Numbered from the stretch's first letter, positions 1 through 8,747 are shown. The stretch: 64,000 nt of DNA from Streptomyces lunaelactis (GCF_003054555.1 NZ_CP026304.1:5332001-5396000); one strand, 5' to 3'. Notes: generated from the sequence alone by a model not told the origin. Numbers and translations: made by a program.

Positions 1-123
1 CGCAACGGCTTCCTGGTGCTGGTGGGGGACCGGCAGATCGAGGAGCTGGACGAGGAGCTCGAGCTCGGCAGCGCCACCGAGGTCACCTGTGAGCGCTACA
101 TGCTGCTGAGCGACCGCGCGTAG
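1..123 (+). CDS. C-terminal fragment of an unidentified protein (5' end outside window)
   Basis: An open frame enters from the left edge and stops at TAG (121-123), giving the last 40 residues of a protein. The visible part is acidic (a run around IEELDEELELGSATEV) and ends LLSDRA. I do not recognise a family from so little sequence. Its 3' end overlaps by 28 bp the 3' end of the convergent membrane-protein gene on the minus strand. The codon pattern fits a real Streptomyces gene. Confidence 0.5.
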   Translation, partial: RNGFLVLVGDRQIEELDEELELGSATEVTCERYMLLSDRA

Positions 124-635
124 TTGATCTGGCCCATGACCTGCTGGAAGGTGTGCGGACCGTGTGCCGGGATCATCGTCGAGTGGTGCTTGCCGCCACT
201 GGTCACCGTGACCTGGATGAATCCCGTGGTCTTCTTCTCCTTCATCAGGAGGAAGAGCAGACCCAGCAGGCAGAAGAGGAAGAAGACGATCGCCAGAACG
301 ATGGCGTGCGTCGGGATCTTCTCCTCGGTGTGCGACATGTCGGTGGCGTTCCACACCGAACCCCGCAGCGGGAGCGTGCCGGCGGGCGTCACGATCGAGT
401 CGCCCATGACGGTGATGTCACCGATCGACACCAGCGGCGCGCCGCCCATCGAAGCCAGCGCACCGGCCGCCGGGATGGGGAGAGCCGACTGCGTCTCGCT
501 GTACTGGGAGCCCTGGTTGGGGTAGCCGTACCCGGGAGCCGGATTCGGATTCGGGTAGCCGTACGCCGGCGTCCCCGGGGGCTGTGTCGGCCCCCACTTG
601 TACTCACCGTCCGCGTACGGATTCGGCTCGCTCAT
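96..635 (-). CDS. Small single-pass membrane protein with Pro/Gly/Tyr-rich N-terminus
   Basis: Encodes about 179 residues from the ATG at 635 (MSEPNPYADGEYKW...). An in-frame ATG at 665 would add ten residues, but the inner start begins the typical compositionally biased N-terminus. The first third is rich in Pro, Gly, Tyr and Asn. One strong hydrophobic segment (AIVLAIVFFLFCLLGLLFLL) lies near residues 111-131 and is followed by a basic KEKK stop-transfer stretch, so the short C-terminal domain is probably cytoplasmic. The function is unknown. It is transcribed in the same direction as the sdh operon but lies beyond that operon's terminator. Confidence 0.75.
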   Translation of the reverse strand: MSEPNPYADGEYKWGPTQPPGTPAYGYPNPNPAPGYGYPNQGSQYSETQSALPIPAAGALASMGGAPLVSIGDITVMGDSIVTPAGTLPLRGSVWNATDMSHTEEKIPTHAIVLAIVFFLFCLLGLLFLLMKEKKTTGFIQVTVTSGGKHHSTMIPAHGPHTFQQVMGQINYARSLSSM

Positions 636-746
636 GCTCTCGTCCCCGCTTTCCTGCTGCCTCATGTCAGACGCACCTGATCCTGCCAGGTATCGCCCCG
701 ACGGGTGAACCCGTGAGCGAACCTGTGGACGAACTGGTACAGCGAA

Positions 747-780
747 GGGCCCCGCCGCTCGGAAAGGAGAGACGGGGCCC
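747..780 (-). terminator. Terminator hairpin after sdhB
   Basis: GGGCCCCG (747-754) pairs with CGGGGCCC (773-780) across an 18-nt loop. It lies 27 bp past the sdhB stop codon in the direction of transcription. There is no T tract, as is usual in Streptomyces. Confidence 0.6.
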
Positions 781-806
781 CAGTGCGTGTCCTGGTGCCA
801 GGTGGA

Positions 807-1574
807 TCAGAAGCGACGCGTGATCAGCGCGCGCTTCACTTCCTGGATCGCCTTGGTGACCTCGATACCGCGCGGGCAGGCGTCCGTGCAGTTGAACGTC
901 GTGCGGCAACGCCACACGCCGTCCTTGTCGTTGAGGATCTCCAGGCGCTGCTCCCCGGCCTCGTCACGCGAGTCGAAGATGAAGCGGTGCGCGTTGACGA
1001 TCGCCGCCGGGCCGAAGTACTGCCCGTCGTTCCAGAACACCGGGCACGAGGACGTGCACGCGGCGCACAGGATGCACTTGGTGGTGTCGTCGAAGCGCTC
1101 GCGGTCCTCGGCGGTCTGCAGACGCTCACGCGTCGGCTCGTTGCCGTTCGTGATGAGGAAGGGCATCACATCGCGGAACGCCTGGAAGAACGGCTCCATG
1201 TCCACGACCAGGTCCTTGAGGACCGTCAGGCCCTTGATGGCCTCGACCGTGATCGGCTTCTCCGGGTTGAGGTCCTTGATCAGCGTCTTGCAGGCGAGCC
1301 TGTTCCTGCCGTTGATCCGCATCGCGTCGGAGCCGCAGATGCCGTGCGCGCAGGAGCGCCGGAAGGTGAGCGAGCCGTCGAGCTCCCACTTGATCTTGTG
1401 GAGACCGTCGAGCACACGCTCCTTGGGGTCGATCTCGATCTGGAAGTCCTGCCACTGGGCCTCGTCGGAGACCTCGGGGTTGAAGCGGCGGATCCGGAAG
1501 GTGACCGTGATGTACGGGGAGTCGGCGAAGCCGGCCTCGGCCTTGTCCACCTTGTCCAGGGTCGGGGTAGCCAT
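807..1574 (-). CDS. sdhB: Succinate dehydrogenase iron-sulfur subunit SdhB
   Basis: The 255-residue iron-sulfur subunit of complex II passes electrons from the SdhA flavin to quinone at the membrane. The [2Fe-2S] ligands sit in SCAHGICGSD (Cys75, Cys80, with Asp83 in the third ligand position as in some other SdhB proteins) and Cys95. The [4Fe-4S]/[3Fe-4S] domain has CILCAACTSSCP (Cys167/170/173/177) and CRTTFNCTDACPRGI. The length is normal for the family. Its ATG overlaps the sdhA stop by one base (TGATG), so translation is probably coupled. It is the last gene of the sdhCDAB operon. Confidence 0.97.
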   Translation of the reverse strand: MATPTLDKVDKAEAGFADSPYITVTFRIRRFNPEVSDEAQWQDFQIEIDPKERVLDGLHKIKWELDGSLTFRRSCAHGICGSDAMRINGRNRLACKTLIKDLNPEKPITVEAIKGLTVLKDLVVDMEPFFQAFRDVMPFLITNGNEPTRERLQTAEDRERFDDTTKCILCAACTSSCPVFWNDGQYFGPAAIVNAHRFIFDSRDEAGEQRLEILNDKDGVWRCRTTFNCTDACPRGIEVTKAIQEVKRALITRRF

Positions 1575-3328
1575 CAGTACTTACGCTCCATCGGCTGGTA
1601 GCGGGTCTGGACGACCGGCTTGTAGTCGAGCCTGATCGACTCGCTGCCGTCGTCGCCCACCTCGCGGTACGCCATGGTGTGGCGCATGAAGTTGACGTCG
1701 TCGCGGTTCGGGAAGTCCTCGCGGTAGTGACCGCCGCGGGACTCCTTGCGCGCCAGGGCGGAGGTGGCCATGACCTCGGCCAGGTCGAGCAGGTTGCCCA
1801 GCTCGATGGCCTCGAGCAGGTCGGTGTTGAACCGCTTGCCCTTGTCCTGGATGGACACGTTCTTGTACCGCGCGCGCAGTTCGGCGATCTTCTCGACCGC
1901 GGTCTTGATCGTCTGCTCGGTGCGGAACACCATGACGTTGGCGTCCATGCACTCCTGCAGCTCCAGGCGCAGCGCGGCGACCCGCTCCTTGCCCGTGGAG
2001 TTGCGCAGGTGCTCGACGAGTTCCTCCACCAGCGAGGCCGGGTTCTCGGGAAGCTCGACATGGTCGTGCTTCGCGGAGTACTCGGCGGCCGCGATGCCGG
2101 AGCGCTTGCCGAAGACGTTGATGTCCAGCAGCGAGTTGGTGCCCAGACGGTTGGCGCCGTGCACCGAGACGCAGGCGACCTCACCGGCGGCGTACAGACC
2201 CGGGACGACCGTGGTGTTGTCCGCGAGGACCTCACCCTGGACGTTCGTGGGGATGCCGCCCATGGCGTAGTGCGCGGTCGGCTGGATCGGGATCGGGTCC
2301 GTGTAGGGCTCGATGCCGAGGTACGTACGCGCGAACTCGGTGATGTCCGGGAGCTTGGCGTCCAGCTGCTCCGGCGGCAGGTGGGTCAGGTCCAGGTAGA
2401 CGTGGTCACCCGCCGGACCGCAGCCGCGGCCCTCACGGATCTCGGTGTAGATGGAGCGGGACACGACGTCACGGGACGCGAGGTCCTTCATGACCGGCGC
2501 GTACTTCTCCATGAAGCGCTCGCCGTCCTTGTTGCGGAGGATGCCGCCCTCACCACGGGCGCCCTCCGTCAGCAGGATGCCCATGCGCCAGATGCCCGTC
2601 GGGTGGAACTGGAAGAACTCCATGTCCTCCAGCGGCAGTCCGCGCCGGTAGCAGGCGGCCTGTCCGTCACCGGTCAGCGTGTGCGCGTTGGAGGTCACCT
2701 TGAAGAACTTGCCGGTGCCGCCGGAGGCGTAGATGACGGCCTTCGCCTGGAAGATGTGGATCTCGCCGGTGGCGAGCTCGTAGGCGACCACACCCGCCGA
2801 CTTCTTGACGCCGTCGACCTCGGTGATCAGCTGGTCCAGGACGTAGAACTCGTTGAAGAACTCCACGCCCTCCTTGACGCAGTTCTGGTACAGCGTCTGG
2901 AGGATCATGTGGCCGGTGCGGTCCGCGGCGTAGCAGGACCGGCGGACCGGCGCCTCGCCGTGGTTGCGCGAGTGGCCGCCGAAGCGGCGCTGGTCGATGG
3001 TGCCGTCCGGCGTCCTGTTGAACGGCAGGCCCATCTTCTCCAGGTCGAGGACCGCGTCGATGGCCTCCTTCGCCAGGATCTCGGCGGCGTCCTGGTCGAC
3101 CAGGTAGTCGCCGCCCTTGACCGTGTCGAAGGTGTGCCACTCCCAGTTGTCCTCCTCCACGTTGGCGAGCGCGGCGGCCATGCCGCCCTGCGCGGCGCCC
3201 GTGTGGGAGCGGGTCGGGTACAGCTTCGTCAGCACGGCGGTACGGCTGCGCTTGGTCGACTCGATGGCCGCGCGCATGCCGGCGCCGCCCGCGCCGACGA
3301 TGACGGTGTCGTACTTATGGATCTTCAT
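1574..3328 (-). CDS. sdhA: Succinate dehydrogenase flavoprotein subunit SdhA
   Basis: The 584-residue catalytic subunit oxidises succinate to fumarate in the TCA cycle. The start is the ATG at 3328 (MKIHKYDTVIVGAGGAG), giving the normal length; the frame is open further upstream but the extra residues are not SdhA-like. The N-terminal dinucleotide fold is GAGGAG. SHTGAAQGG contains the His that normally carries covalent FAD. FHPTG, the HGANRLGTNSLLD segment and the RS(I/V) region are typical active-site and FAD features. It lies between sdhD (20-bp gap) and sdhB (1-bp overlap). Confidence 0.97.
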   Translation of the reverse strand: MKIHKYDTVIVGAGGAGMRAAIESTKRSRTAVLTKLYPTRSHTGAAQGGMAAALANVEEDNWEWHTFDTVKGGDYLVDQDAAEILAKEAIDAVLDLEKMGLPFNRTPDGTIDQRRFGGHSRNHGEAPVRRSCYAADRTGHMILQTLYQNCVKEGVEFFNEFYVLDQLITEVDGVKKSAGVVAYELATGEIHIFQAKAVIYASGGTGKFFKVTSNAHTLTGDGQAACYRRGLPLEDMEFFQFHPTGIWRMGILLTEGARGEGGILRNKDGERFMEKYAPVMKDLASRDVVSRSIYTEIREGRGCGPAGDHVYLDLTHLPPEQLDAKLPDITEFARTYLGIEPYTDPIPIQPTAHYAMGGIPTNVQGEVLADNTTVVPGLYAAGEVACVSVHGANRLGTNSLLDINVFGKRSGIAAAEYSAKHDHVELPENPASLVEELVEHLRNSTGKERVAALRLELQECMDANVMVFRTEQTIKTAVEKIAELRARYKNVSIQDKGKRFNTDLLEAIELGNLLDLAEVMATSALARKESRGGHYREDFPNRDDVNFMRHTMAYREVGDDGSESIRLDYKPVVQTRYQPMERKY

Positions 3329-3348
3329 TGGTCTCGTCAGCCCCGGCT

Positions 3349-3834
3349 TTAGCGGATGTTCGGGTCGAAGGTGAAGATCACCAGCGTGCCCAGAAGGATG
3401 GTGAACACCGTGGCGGTGTACAGCAGGCCCTTGAGCCACAGACGCGTGTTGGCGCGCTCCGCGTAGTCATTGATGACGGTACGCAGGCCATTGGCGCCGT
3501 GCAGCATCGCGAGCCACAGCATCAGCAGGTCCCAGGTCTGCCAGAACGGGGACGCCCAGCGGCCGGCCACGAAGGCGAAGCCGATCTTGGAGACGCCGCC
3601 GTCGAGCACGAGCTGGATCAGCAGGTGGCCGATGACGAGGACGACGAGGACGACACCGGACAGGCGCATGAAGAGCCATGCGGCCATCTCGAAGTTGCCG
3701 CGGGTCGACTTCGGGGTCTTCTTGGTGCGCTTGCGCGGCGCCTCGATGTACGGGGCCGGGTTGTCGGTGTCGAACAGGCGCACAGACTCGGCGCCCTCGA
3801 CGGGACCGATCACGGAAGAGGTGTCAGCGGACAT
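3349..3834 (-). CDS. sdhD: Succinate dehydrogenase hydrophobic membrane anchor SdhD
   Basis: The 161-residue protein has a hydrophilic N-terminus of about 45 residues ending in the basic stretch APRKRTKKTPKSTRG, then three hydrophobic segments (around GVVLVVLVIGHLLIQLVL, LLMLWLAMLHGANGLRTVI and LLYTATVFTILLGTLVIF). The histidines in the first two helices are where haem b is normally bound. With SdhC it anchors complex II and forms the quinone site. It starts 8 bp after the sdhC stop and precedes sdhA. Assignment as SdhD rather than SdhC rests on gene order and length. Confidence 0.93.
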   Translation of the reverse strand: MSADTSSVIGPVEGAESVRLFDTDNPAPYIEAPRKRTKKTPKSTRGNFEMAAWLFMRLSGVVLVVLVIGHLLIQLVLDGGVSKIGFAFVAGRWASPFWQTWDLLMLWLAMLHGANGLRTVINDYAERANTRLWLKGLLYTATVFTILLGTLVIFTFDPNIR

Positions 3835-3842
3835 TTCTCGCG

Positions 3843-4223
3843 TCAGCTCCCGAACAGTTCACGGACGGCGTGGCCGAGCACCGGGTACAGGGCGCCCACC
3901 ATCAGCACGAACCAGATGGCGAGGACGGACCAGAGCATCTGCTTCTGGTAGCGCGGGCCCTTGGACCAGAAGTCCACAGCGATGACACGCAGGCCGTTGA
4001 GCGCGTGGAAGAGAATGGCGGCCACCAGGCCGTATTCGAGCAGCGCGACGATCGGCGTCTTGTACGTGGCGACCACATCGTCATACGCCTCGGGGGAGAC
4101 GCGGACGAGAGCGGTGTCCAGCACGTGTACGAACAGGAAGAAGAAGATGAGGACGCCGGTGACTCGATGAGCCACCCATGACCACATTCCTTCCCGGCCG
4201 CGGTACAGCGTTCCAGCCGGCAC
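3843..4223 (-). CDS. sdhC: Succinate dehydrogenase cytochrome b556 subunit SdhC
   Basis: The 126-residue protein starts at GTG 4223 (VPAGTLYRGREGMWSW), preceded at good spacing by GGAGGG. The open frame extends far upstream, but that extension has no similarity to the family. It has three membrane helices: VTGVLIFFFLFVHVLDTALV with a candidate haem His, the LVAAILFHALNGLRV helix, and a final MLWSVLAIWFVLMVGALYPVL. It is the first gene of the sdhCDAB operon, so the operon promoter should lie between 4224 and 4390. Confidence 0.93.
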   Translation of the reverse strand: MPAGTLYRGREGMWSWVAHRVTGVLIFFFLFVHVLDTALVRVSPEAYDDVVATYKTPIVALLEYGLVAAILFHALNGLRVIAVDFWSKGPRYQKQMLWSVLAIWFVLMVGALYPVLGHAVRELFGS

Positions 4224-4390
4224 GGAAGAACCCTCCGGGAGCGGGGATTGGGGCCTGCCGGCTTGGGGGGTCGGTCTGGCCCGGCCGGGTACGGTCCACC
4301 GGCCCCGGCCATCGTAGCGACGACTTGTCGGTTCGTTCGCCCGGGGTCCACAGGTGTGATCAAACAGGCAATCAAACAGCCTCGGACGGG

Positions 4391-4996
4391 CTATCGGGAA
4401 GCCCCTGCGACGTCTGATTCCGGATGGTTGGCCACTACATGCGCCAGTCGGGAGCGGGCGAGGCCGCGCAGCTCCTCGGCGGAGACGGCCCGCTCCTCGT
4501 CCGGATCGTGCGTGAGGCGGGTGCGGATACCGGCCAGTACCTGGTCGAGGTACTCGCCGGGGCGGTAGCCGTCGAGGCTGATCACGAACGCGTGGCCGAA
4601 GCGGCTCTCGTACGCGGCGTGGGCGGCGGAGAGGGCGGTGTGCGCGGTCTGGGGGGCGCCGGGGTGCGGTCCGGCGGAGGACTCCCTGGCGAGTGCCTCG
4701 GAGAGGTCGGCGGGCGCGAGGTCGTAACCGGCCTCGTCGGAGGCCGCGAGCAGGGCGTCGAGATCGGGGTAGGGCCGGTGGGCGACCATGCGCAGGGCCC
4801 AGCGGCGGCTGCCGCAGCAGGCGAGCAGGGTGGCTTCGGCGATCTCGGCGGGAGCGGTGTTGAAGTGCGCGAGGCCGGGCGAGCCGCGACGCTGGGAGGG
4901 CAGGTGGGGCGGTATGGCCGAGGGGCCGGGGGTCCGCGGAGTGTGGTGGGGTGTCGGCGGTCGCTTCGGGAGGCCGGCGTGGGATTCGCTGGACAG
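4391..4996 (-). CDS. 2-oxo-4-hydroxy-4-carboxy-5-ureidoimidazoline (OHCU) decarboxylase
   Basis: The conserved core (LAHFNTAPAEIAEATLLACCGSRRWALRM to the ELRGLARSRLAHVV end, about 170 residues) matches the OHCU decarboxylase family. These enzymes convert the urate-derived OHCU to S-allantoin in purine breakdown. The C-terminal RFGHAFVISLDGY block and the His/Glu pattern are typical. The start is uncertain: no ATG, GTG or TTG follows a ribosome site, but CTG at 4996 sits 7 nt after GAGGAG, giving 201 residues. Other urate genes are not adjacent. It is divergent from the hexosaminidase gene. Confidence 0.82.
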   Translation of the reverse strand: MSSESHAGLPKRPPTPHHTPRTPGPSAIPPHLPSQRRGSPGLAHFNTAPAEIAEATLLACCGSRRWALRMVAHRPYPDLDALLAASDEAGYDLAPADLSEALARESSAGPHPGAPQTAHTALSAAHAAYESRFGHAFVISLDGYRPGEYLDQVLAGIRTRLTHDPDEERAVSAEELRGLARSRLAHVVANHPESDVAGASR

Positions 4997-5187
4997 CGTG
5001 GGCTCCTCGAAAAGGACAGCGGAACGGCTGAGAAGGAAGAGATGGATGGTACGCAACGCTATCGACGCGCGGCGGGAGCTGTCCGACGGATGCGCGAATT
5101 TCACCCGGACGGGAGAGTTTCGTTTCCGGTGATGGACGATAGTGGGGGTGCTTCGCCGTAGTTGCACCACATATGGGAGGTATCCGA

Positions 5188-6798
5188 GTGACACGGCACT
5201 TTGGGCGGCGCGCGCGGGCAACAGGTGCGATCGTCGCCGCGGCCGCGGCCTTCTCGATGACGCTGACCGGCTGCTCGAGCGGTGAACCCGCCAGAACCGG
5301 CGTCGGTGCGGGCAGCGACCCGAAGTCCCCAGCGGCCGTCGCTCCATCCCCCTCGCCCACCAGGACGTACGCCCTGTCGAAGGCGCCGCAGACCATTCCT
5401 GCCGTACGCACGCACGAGGCGGCCCGCGGGCCCGGCTGGCGGCCCGGGAGCGGCGGCGGTGTCGTCGTCGCCAAGGGCAGCGAGGCGCTCGCCGACGAGG
5501 GGCAGCTGCTCGCCCAGGAGCTGAAGCTCGGCTACCGGGGCGCCGTCCCCGCCCGCGCGGGCGACGTCCAGCTGGCGCTCGCGCCCTCCTCGAAGGGCGG
5601 GCCCGAGTCGTACACCGTCCTCACCCGCGGCGGCCGGGTCACGGTCTCCGGGCCCGACCAGGCAGGCGTCTTCTACGGGACGCGGACGCTGAAGCAGGCC
5701 CTGCGGTCCGGTGGCGCCATGCCGGAAGGAGTCGTACGGGACGCGCCCGACCGGCCGCAGCGCGGCCTGATGGTCGACATCGCCCGCAAGCACTTCACCG
5801 CGGGCTGGATCGAGGACCGGCTGCGTGAGATGGCCGACCTCAAGATGAACCAGCTCGGTCTGCACTTCTCGGACGACCAGGGCTTCCGTATCGCATCGGA
5901 CACCCATCCCGAGATCGTCTCGAGCCGGCATCTGACCAAGGACGAGGTCCGGCGGATCCTGGCCCTCGCCGCCCGGCTGCACATCACGGTCATCCCGGAG
6001 ATCGACTCGCCGGGCCACCTGGGCGCGGTGCTGGCCGCGCATCCGCAGCTCCGGCTGCGGGACGCGGCGGGCGCGTCCGTGCGCGGGGCGATCGACATCG
6101 GGCAGCCCGCGTCGGCGGAGCTCGTGGACGAGCTGCTGCGCGAGTACGCGGAACTGTTCCCCGGCGCGCACTGGCATCTCGGCGGGGACGAGTACCAGGC
6201 GCTGACCCGGAAGAATCCGGAGGCCTCCTTCCCGCAGCTGGCGGCACTCGCCCGCCAGAAGTACGGGCCGAACGCGCGGGTCCAGGACCTCGCGACCGCC
6301 TGGGTCAACGACCGCGCGGCGGTACTGCGCCCCCTCGGCCGGAAGCTCAAGGCCTGGAACGACGGCTTCTTCCGGAACGGCGTCGTCACCGCGGACAAGG
6401 ACATCGAGGTCGAGTACTGGACCGGCAAGGAGATCGGGGCGCGGCCGCCGCTGGAGTATCTGCGCGAGGGCCGTCGGCTGGTCAACGTGAACGACGAGTA
6501 CCTGTACTACGTCCTCGGCGAGCCGAACGACTTCGCCTACCCCACCGGCCGCCGGATCTACGAGGAGTGGACCCCGCTGGTGCTGCGCGGCACGCAGGCG
6601 GTGCCGAAGCAGTACTCGGACCAGATCCTGGGAGGCCGGTTCGCGATCTGGTGCGACCTGGCCCAGTCCCAGACCCAGGAGCAGATCGCGCGCGGCATCA
6701 GGATGCCGCTGCGGGCGACGGCCCAGAAGCTGTGGGACCCGCGGAAGCCGACGAGGAGCTGGCAGAGCTTCGAGCAGCTGGCGGGACAGCTGCGCTGA
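5188..6798 (+). CDS. Secreted GH20 beta-N-acetylhexosaminidase lipoprotein
   Basis: The GTG at 5188 follows GGGAGG (5175-5180) at 7-nt spacing and gives 536 residues. The N-terminus has arginines, a hydrophobic core and a lipobox (LTGC, about residues 28-31), so it should be a surface lipoprotein. An N-terminal GH20b-like domain is followed by the catalytic TIM barrel: GLMVDIARKHF, LHFSDDQGFRI, PEIDSPGH, and the catalytic Asp-Glu pair in HLGGDEYQAL, then VEYWTG. It probably releases terminal N-acetylglucosamine or N-acetylgalactosamine from chitin-type oligomers, wall material or glycans. Confidence 0.93.
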   Translation: MTRHFGRRARATGAIVAAAAAFSMTLTGCSSGEPARTGVGAGSDPKSPAAVAPSPSPTRTYALSKAPQTIPAVRTHEAARGPGWRPGSGGGVVVAKGSEALADEGQLLAQELKLGYRGAVPARAGDVQLALAPSSKGGPESYTVLTRGGRVTVSGPDQAGVFYGTRTLKQALRSGGAMPEGVVRDAPDRPQRGLMVDIARKHFTAGWIEDRLREMADLKMNQLGLHFSDDQGFRIASDTHPEIVSSRHLTKDEVRRILALAARLHITVIPEIDSPGHLGAVLAAHPQLRLRDAAGASVRGAIDIGQPASAELVDELLREYAELFPGAHWHLGGDEYQALTRKNPEASFPQLAALARQKYGPNARVQDLATAWVNDRAAVLRPLGRKLKAWNDGFFRNGVVTADKDIEVEYWTGKEIGARPPLEYLREGRRLVNVNDEYLYYVLGEPNDFAYPTGRRIYEEWTPLVLRGTQAVPKQYSDQILGGRFAIWCDLAQSQTQEQIARGIRMPLRATAQKLWDPRKPTRSWQSFEQLAGQLR

Positions 6799-7180
6799 GC
6801 AGCGGATTCCTGGTGGACGGCGTGACCGTCCGCGGCATATCGTCCGCGGGCTCGTACCGCGGTGGGCCGGAGCAACGGCCGTCCCCAACAGGGCGCTCCA
6901 CGGACCGAGTTCCGGGTGCGCGGAATGTAACAGAGCTGTGGCGTAAATATGTGCGAGTGGCGCGTAATTGATGTCCCGGTGCACGGGAATTGTCAGCTCC
7001 GCACAACCATGGCGGCCGCACCGCCGAAGGGGGTACTTTGCGCCAAGCGGCCCGAGGCCCCTGTCGGGGAGCTTTTGCTCCGGTCCCTGGAAGGGCCGGG
7101 TTTCCGGCTCGTGGGAGTGACGGAATTGAGCCACGGGGCGCAGTAAGGGGAAGTACTGCGTCCGCGATGGGAGGCGTCCG
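6799..7180. other. Gene-poor interval (382 bp), possible very small ORF
   Basis: The interval is less GC-rich around 6920-6970 (ATGTAAC, GTAAATATG). A 65-codon frame at 6949-7146, or its shorter form from ATG 7009, has middling third-position GC and no ribosome site, so I do not call it a gene. The promoter of the next gene must lie here. No hairpin terminator of the usual strength was found after the hexosaminidase gene. Confidence 0.4.
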
Positions 7181-7765
7181 GTGGCATCGAAGAGCTTGAG
7201 GGAACTGATCGCACAGGCGGATGAGCGAGGCCTGGCGGCGAGCGGGCTCGCGTGCCTGGACCGCTGTCTGCCGCTGCTGGCGTCCGAGGCCGACGCGCTG
7301 CGCCCGCTGTGGGCCGGTCTGGTGGAGGGCGAGGACGACTGGTCCGTACGCCTCGGGGAGGCGAGGGAGACCATGGAGGGCGCGGCCGTCGAGGACGAAG
7401 CCGCCGCTCTCGTACGGCAGATGCTGGGCGCCGCGCCGTCCGAGTGGGAGGCGGACCCGCTGCGCGAGTGGGCGGACGACTGTTCCGTGGCCGCGCTCGA
7501 GCTCCACTACCGCCTCGACTCCGGCCACGGCGACGGTGAGCCGGCGGCGGCCGATGTCGTCGAGGTGCTCAAGAGCTGCCGCGAGGGCGAGCCGGGCGGC
7601 ACGGGTCCGCTCGTCGCCGGTGAACTGCGCCGCCAGGTCCAGATCCTGGAGATCCTGGCGGACGCGCAGGGCGGCGTCGGGCTGCGCCAGGTGCTGGAAC
7701 TGTCGACCGAGGGGCAGCGGGTGCTGCGGGCGGTCGTTTCGCGGCGGGCGCGCGTCAAGCGCTGA
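7181..7765 (+). CDS. Conserved unknown cytoplasmic protein, all-helical, acidic
   Basis: The 194 residues start at GTG 7181 (M-ASKSLRELIAQADERGL), with GGGAGG just upstream at proper spacing. The protein has no signal peptide or membrane segment and is predicted to be helical, with many Ala, Leu, Glu and Arg (LRPLWAGLVEGEDDW, EAAALVRQMLGAAP, LREWADDCSVAALELHYRLDSG). It ends in a basic VVSRRARVKR tail. I do not recognise a named domain. Codon usage is typical of the chromosome, so it looks like a resident gene. Confidence 0.8.
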   Translation: MASKSLRELIAQADERGLAASGLACLDRCLPLLASEADALRPLWAGLVEGEDDWSVRLGEARETMEGAAVEDEAAALVRQMLGAAPSEWEADPLREWADDCSVAALELHYRLDSGHGDGEPAAADVVEVLKSCREGEPGGTGPLVAGELRRQVQILEILADAQGGVGLRQVLELSTEGQRVLRAVVSRRARVKR

Positions 7766-7814
7766 CGCGCTGCGTGGGGCGTTGAAGCGGGCGTGGACGC
7801 TGACGCGCTGCGTG
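7761..7814. repeat. 16-bp direct repeat at a gene end
   Basis: GCTGACGCGCTGCGTG occurs at 7761-7776 and again at 7799-7814; a shorter GCTGACGCGC copy follows near 7820. The first copy overlaps the stop codon of the upstream gene. This suggests local duplication at the edge of an accessory stretch. Confidence 0.6.
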
Positions 7815-8055
7815 AAGCGGCTGACGCGCGCTGGAGGCCGTGGGCACTGACGCGCGCGAACCCGCCGCGTGTGCCCGCTCGCGCGCGCAGTGACCACGTT
7901 GTGGTGCTGGAGGCGCGTGGGGCCACGGAGTCGGTGCTCGCCCAGCACGTATCCCTGCTCAGGTCCGTGCGCGGAAACCCCGACAACCGTCGGATGCTCG
8001 AACCCTTCGGACTCCTCCGAGCGAATGACGAGAGTAAGGGCAAGGGCCTTGTGCA

Positions 8056-8268
8056 GTGGGGGTATTCAAACCGGACTCCGACGCGACGGCCCGCCAGGTC
8101 CTGGCCGGAGGCCGAGGCGGAGCTGGGCGTGCCACTGCGGCTAGTGTTCCGCAACATACGGGAGCCGGGAGGGCACTGGTGGCTGAGGGGCCGATCGACC
8201 TGATCCGCTTGGAGGGCGAGGGCAACAGCCTCATCCTTCGGATGGCCCGAGATTTTCATCGAACGTGA
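8056..8268 (+). pseudogene. Possible frameshifted remnant of a small unknown protein
   Basis: Reading from GTG 8056 gives VFKPDSDATARQVLA. Moving to the next frame within GCCGGAGGCC gives EAEAELGVPLRLVFRNIREPGGHWW, and moving back gives DLIRLEGEGNSLILRMARDF, ending at 8268. Each piece looks protein-like in one frame only, as in a gene with two small indels. No family is recognised, and an unbroken 136-codon frame (7793-8203) covers part of it. The rest of 7766-8324 shows no convincing gene. Confidence 0.3.
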
Positions 8269-8324
8269 CTTGGGCGAGGAGCGGGCAGCGGACCGGAACC
8301 GGTCGAGCTAGAGGTCATTCGCCC

Positions 8325-8747
8325 CTAGTCTGCGGTGACGCCCCAGTAGCCCATCTCCGCCGGCCGACCGTCGCGGTAGAGCACCGTGCAGTTCCCGCAG
8401 GCGCGTCCGGGGTAGGGCTGCCGCTCGGTTTCCAGGGCATCGACCCACTCGGCGTGGGTGGGACGGCCGCTGGGAGCCCAGGCCCGCACCTCGCCGACGG
8501 TCAAGGGCCGCATAAAGGGACCCCACTCGGTATACGCGGAATCGACGATGTGGACGAGGTCCAGCACCGTGGCGGTGCCGCCGGTGAGGATGTACTCCTT
8601 CCAGTCCGCGTCCTGCCACAACCCTTCTATGGTCCGGCCTTCGAAACCGTGGTTGTCCTTCGCCAGCTCCTGCTCCTGGGCCTGCCGGAATGCCGCCGCC
8701 AGATCGTGCTGATACGGGCCTGTCTGCCACCACGCGTCGCCGCCCAC
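8325..8747 (-). CDS. Unknown protein of about 140 residues next to the XRE/DUF397 pair
   Basis: GTG 8747 is chosen because GGAAGG lies at good spacing upstream and because a start further out would place a 27-bp operator-like palindrome inside the gene. The protein reads MGGDAWWQTGPYQHDLAAAFRQAQEQELAKD, then GLWQDADWKEYILTGGTATVLDLVHI, RPLTVGEVRAWAPSGRPTHAEW and CGNCTVLYRDGRPAEMGYWGVTAD. I recall similar hypothetical proteins in other streptomycetes but no functional domain. It is divergent from the XRE regulator and probably controlled through the shared palindrome. Confidence 0.75.
   Translation of the reverse strand: MGGDAWWQTGPYQHDLAAAFRQAQEQELAKDNHGFEGRTIEGLWQDADWKEYILTGGTATVLDLVHIVDSAYTEWGPFMRPLTVGEVRAWAPSGRPTHAEWVDALETERQPYPGRACGNCTVLYRDGRPAEMGYWGVTAD

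Noticed and set aside
2326..2337. TACGCGCG sequence inside sdhA considered as another nucleoside-regulon site
   Set aside because: Only half of the palindrome matches (TACGCGCGAA) and it lies deep inside a coding region.
1679..3352. 557-codon open frame on the plus strand opposite sdhA
   Set aside because: It is a shadow of the GC-rich sdhA codons; the product is Val/Arg/Asp-rich with no motif, while sdhA is unmistakable.
6949..7146. 65-codon open frame after the hexosaminidase gene
   Set aside because: It has no ribosome site, only moderate third-position GC and no recognised family; kept only as a note in the interval entry.
7793..8203. 136-codon frame after the conserved unknown gene
   Set aside because: Its first part is made of duplicated GCTGACGCG sequence and it lacks a start signal; the frame-switching reading explains the later part better.
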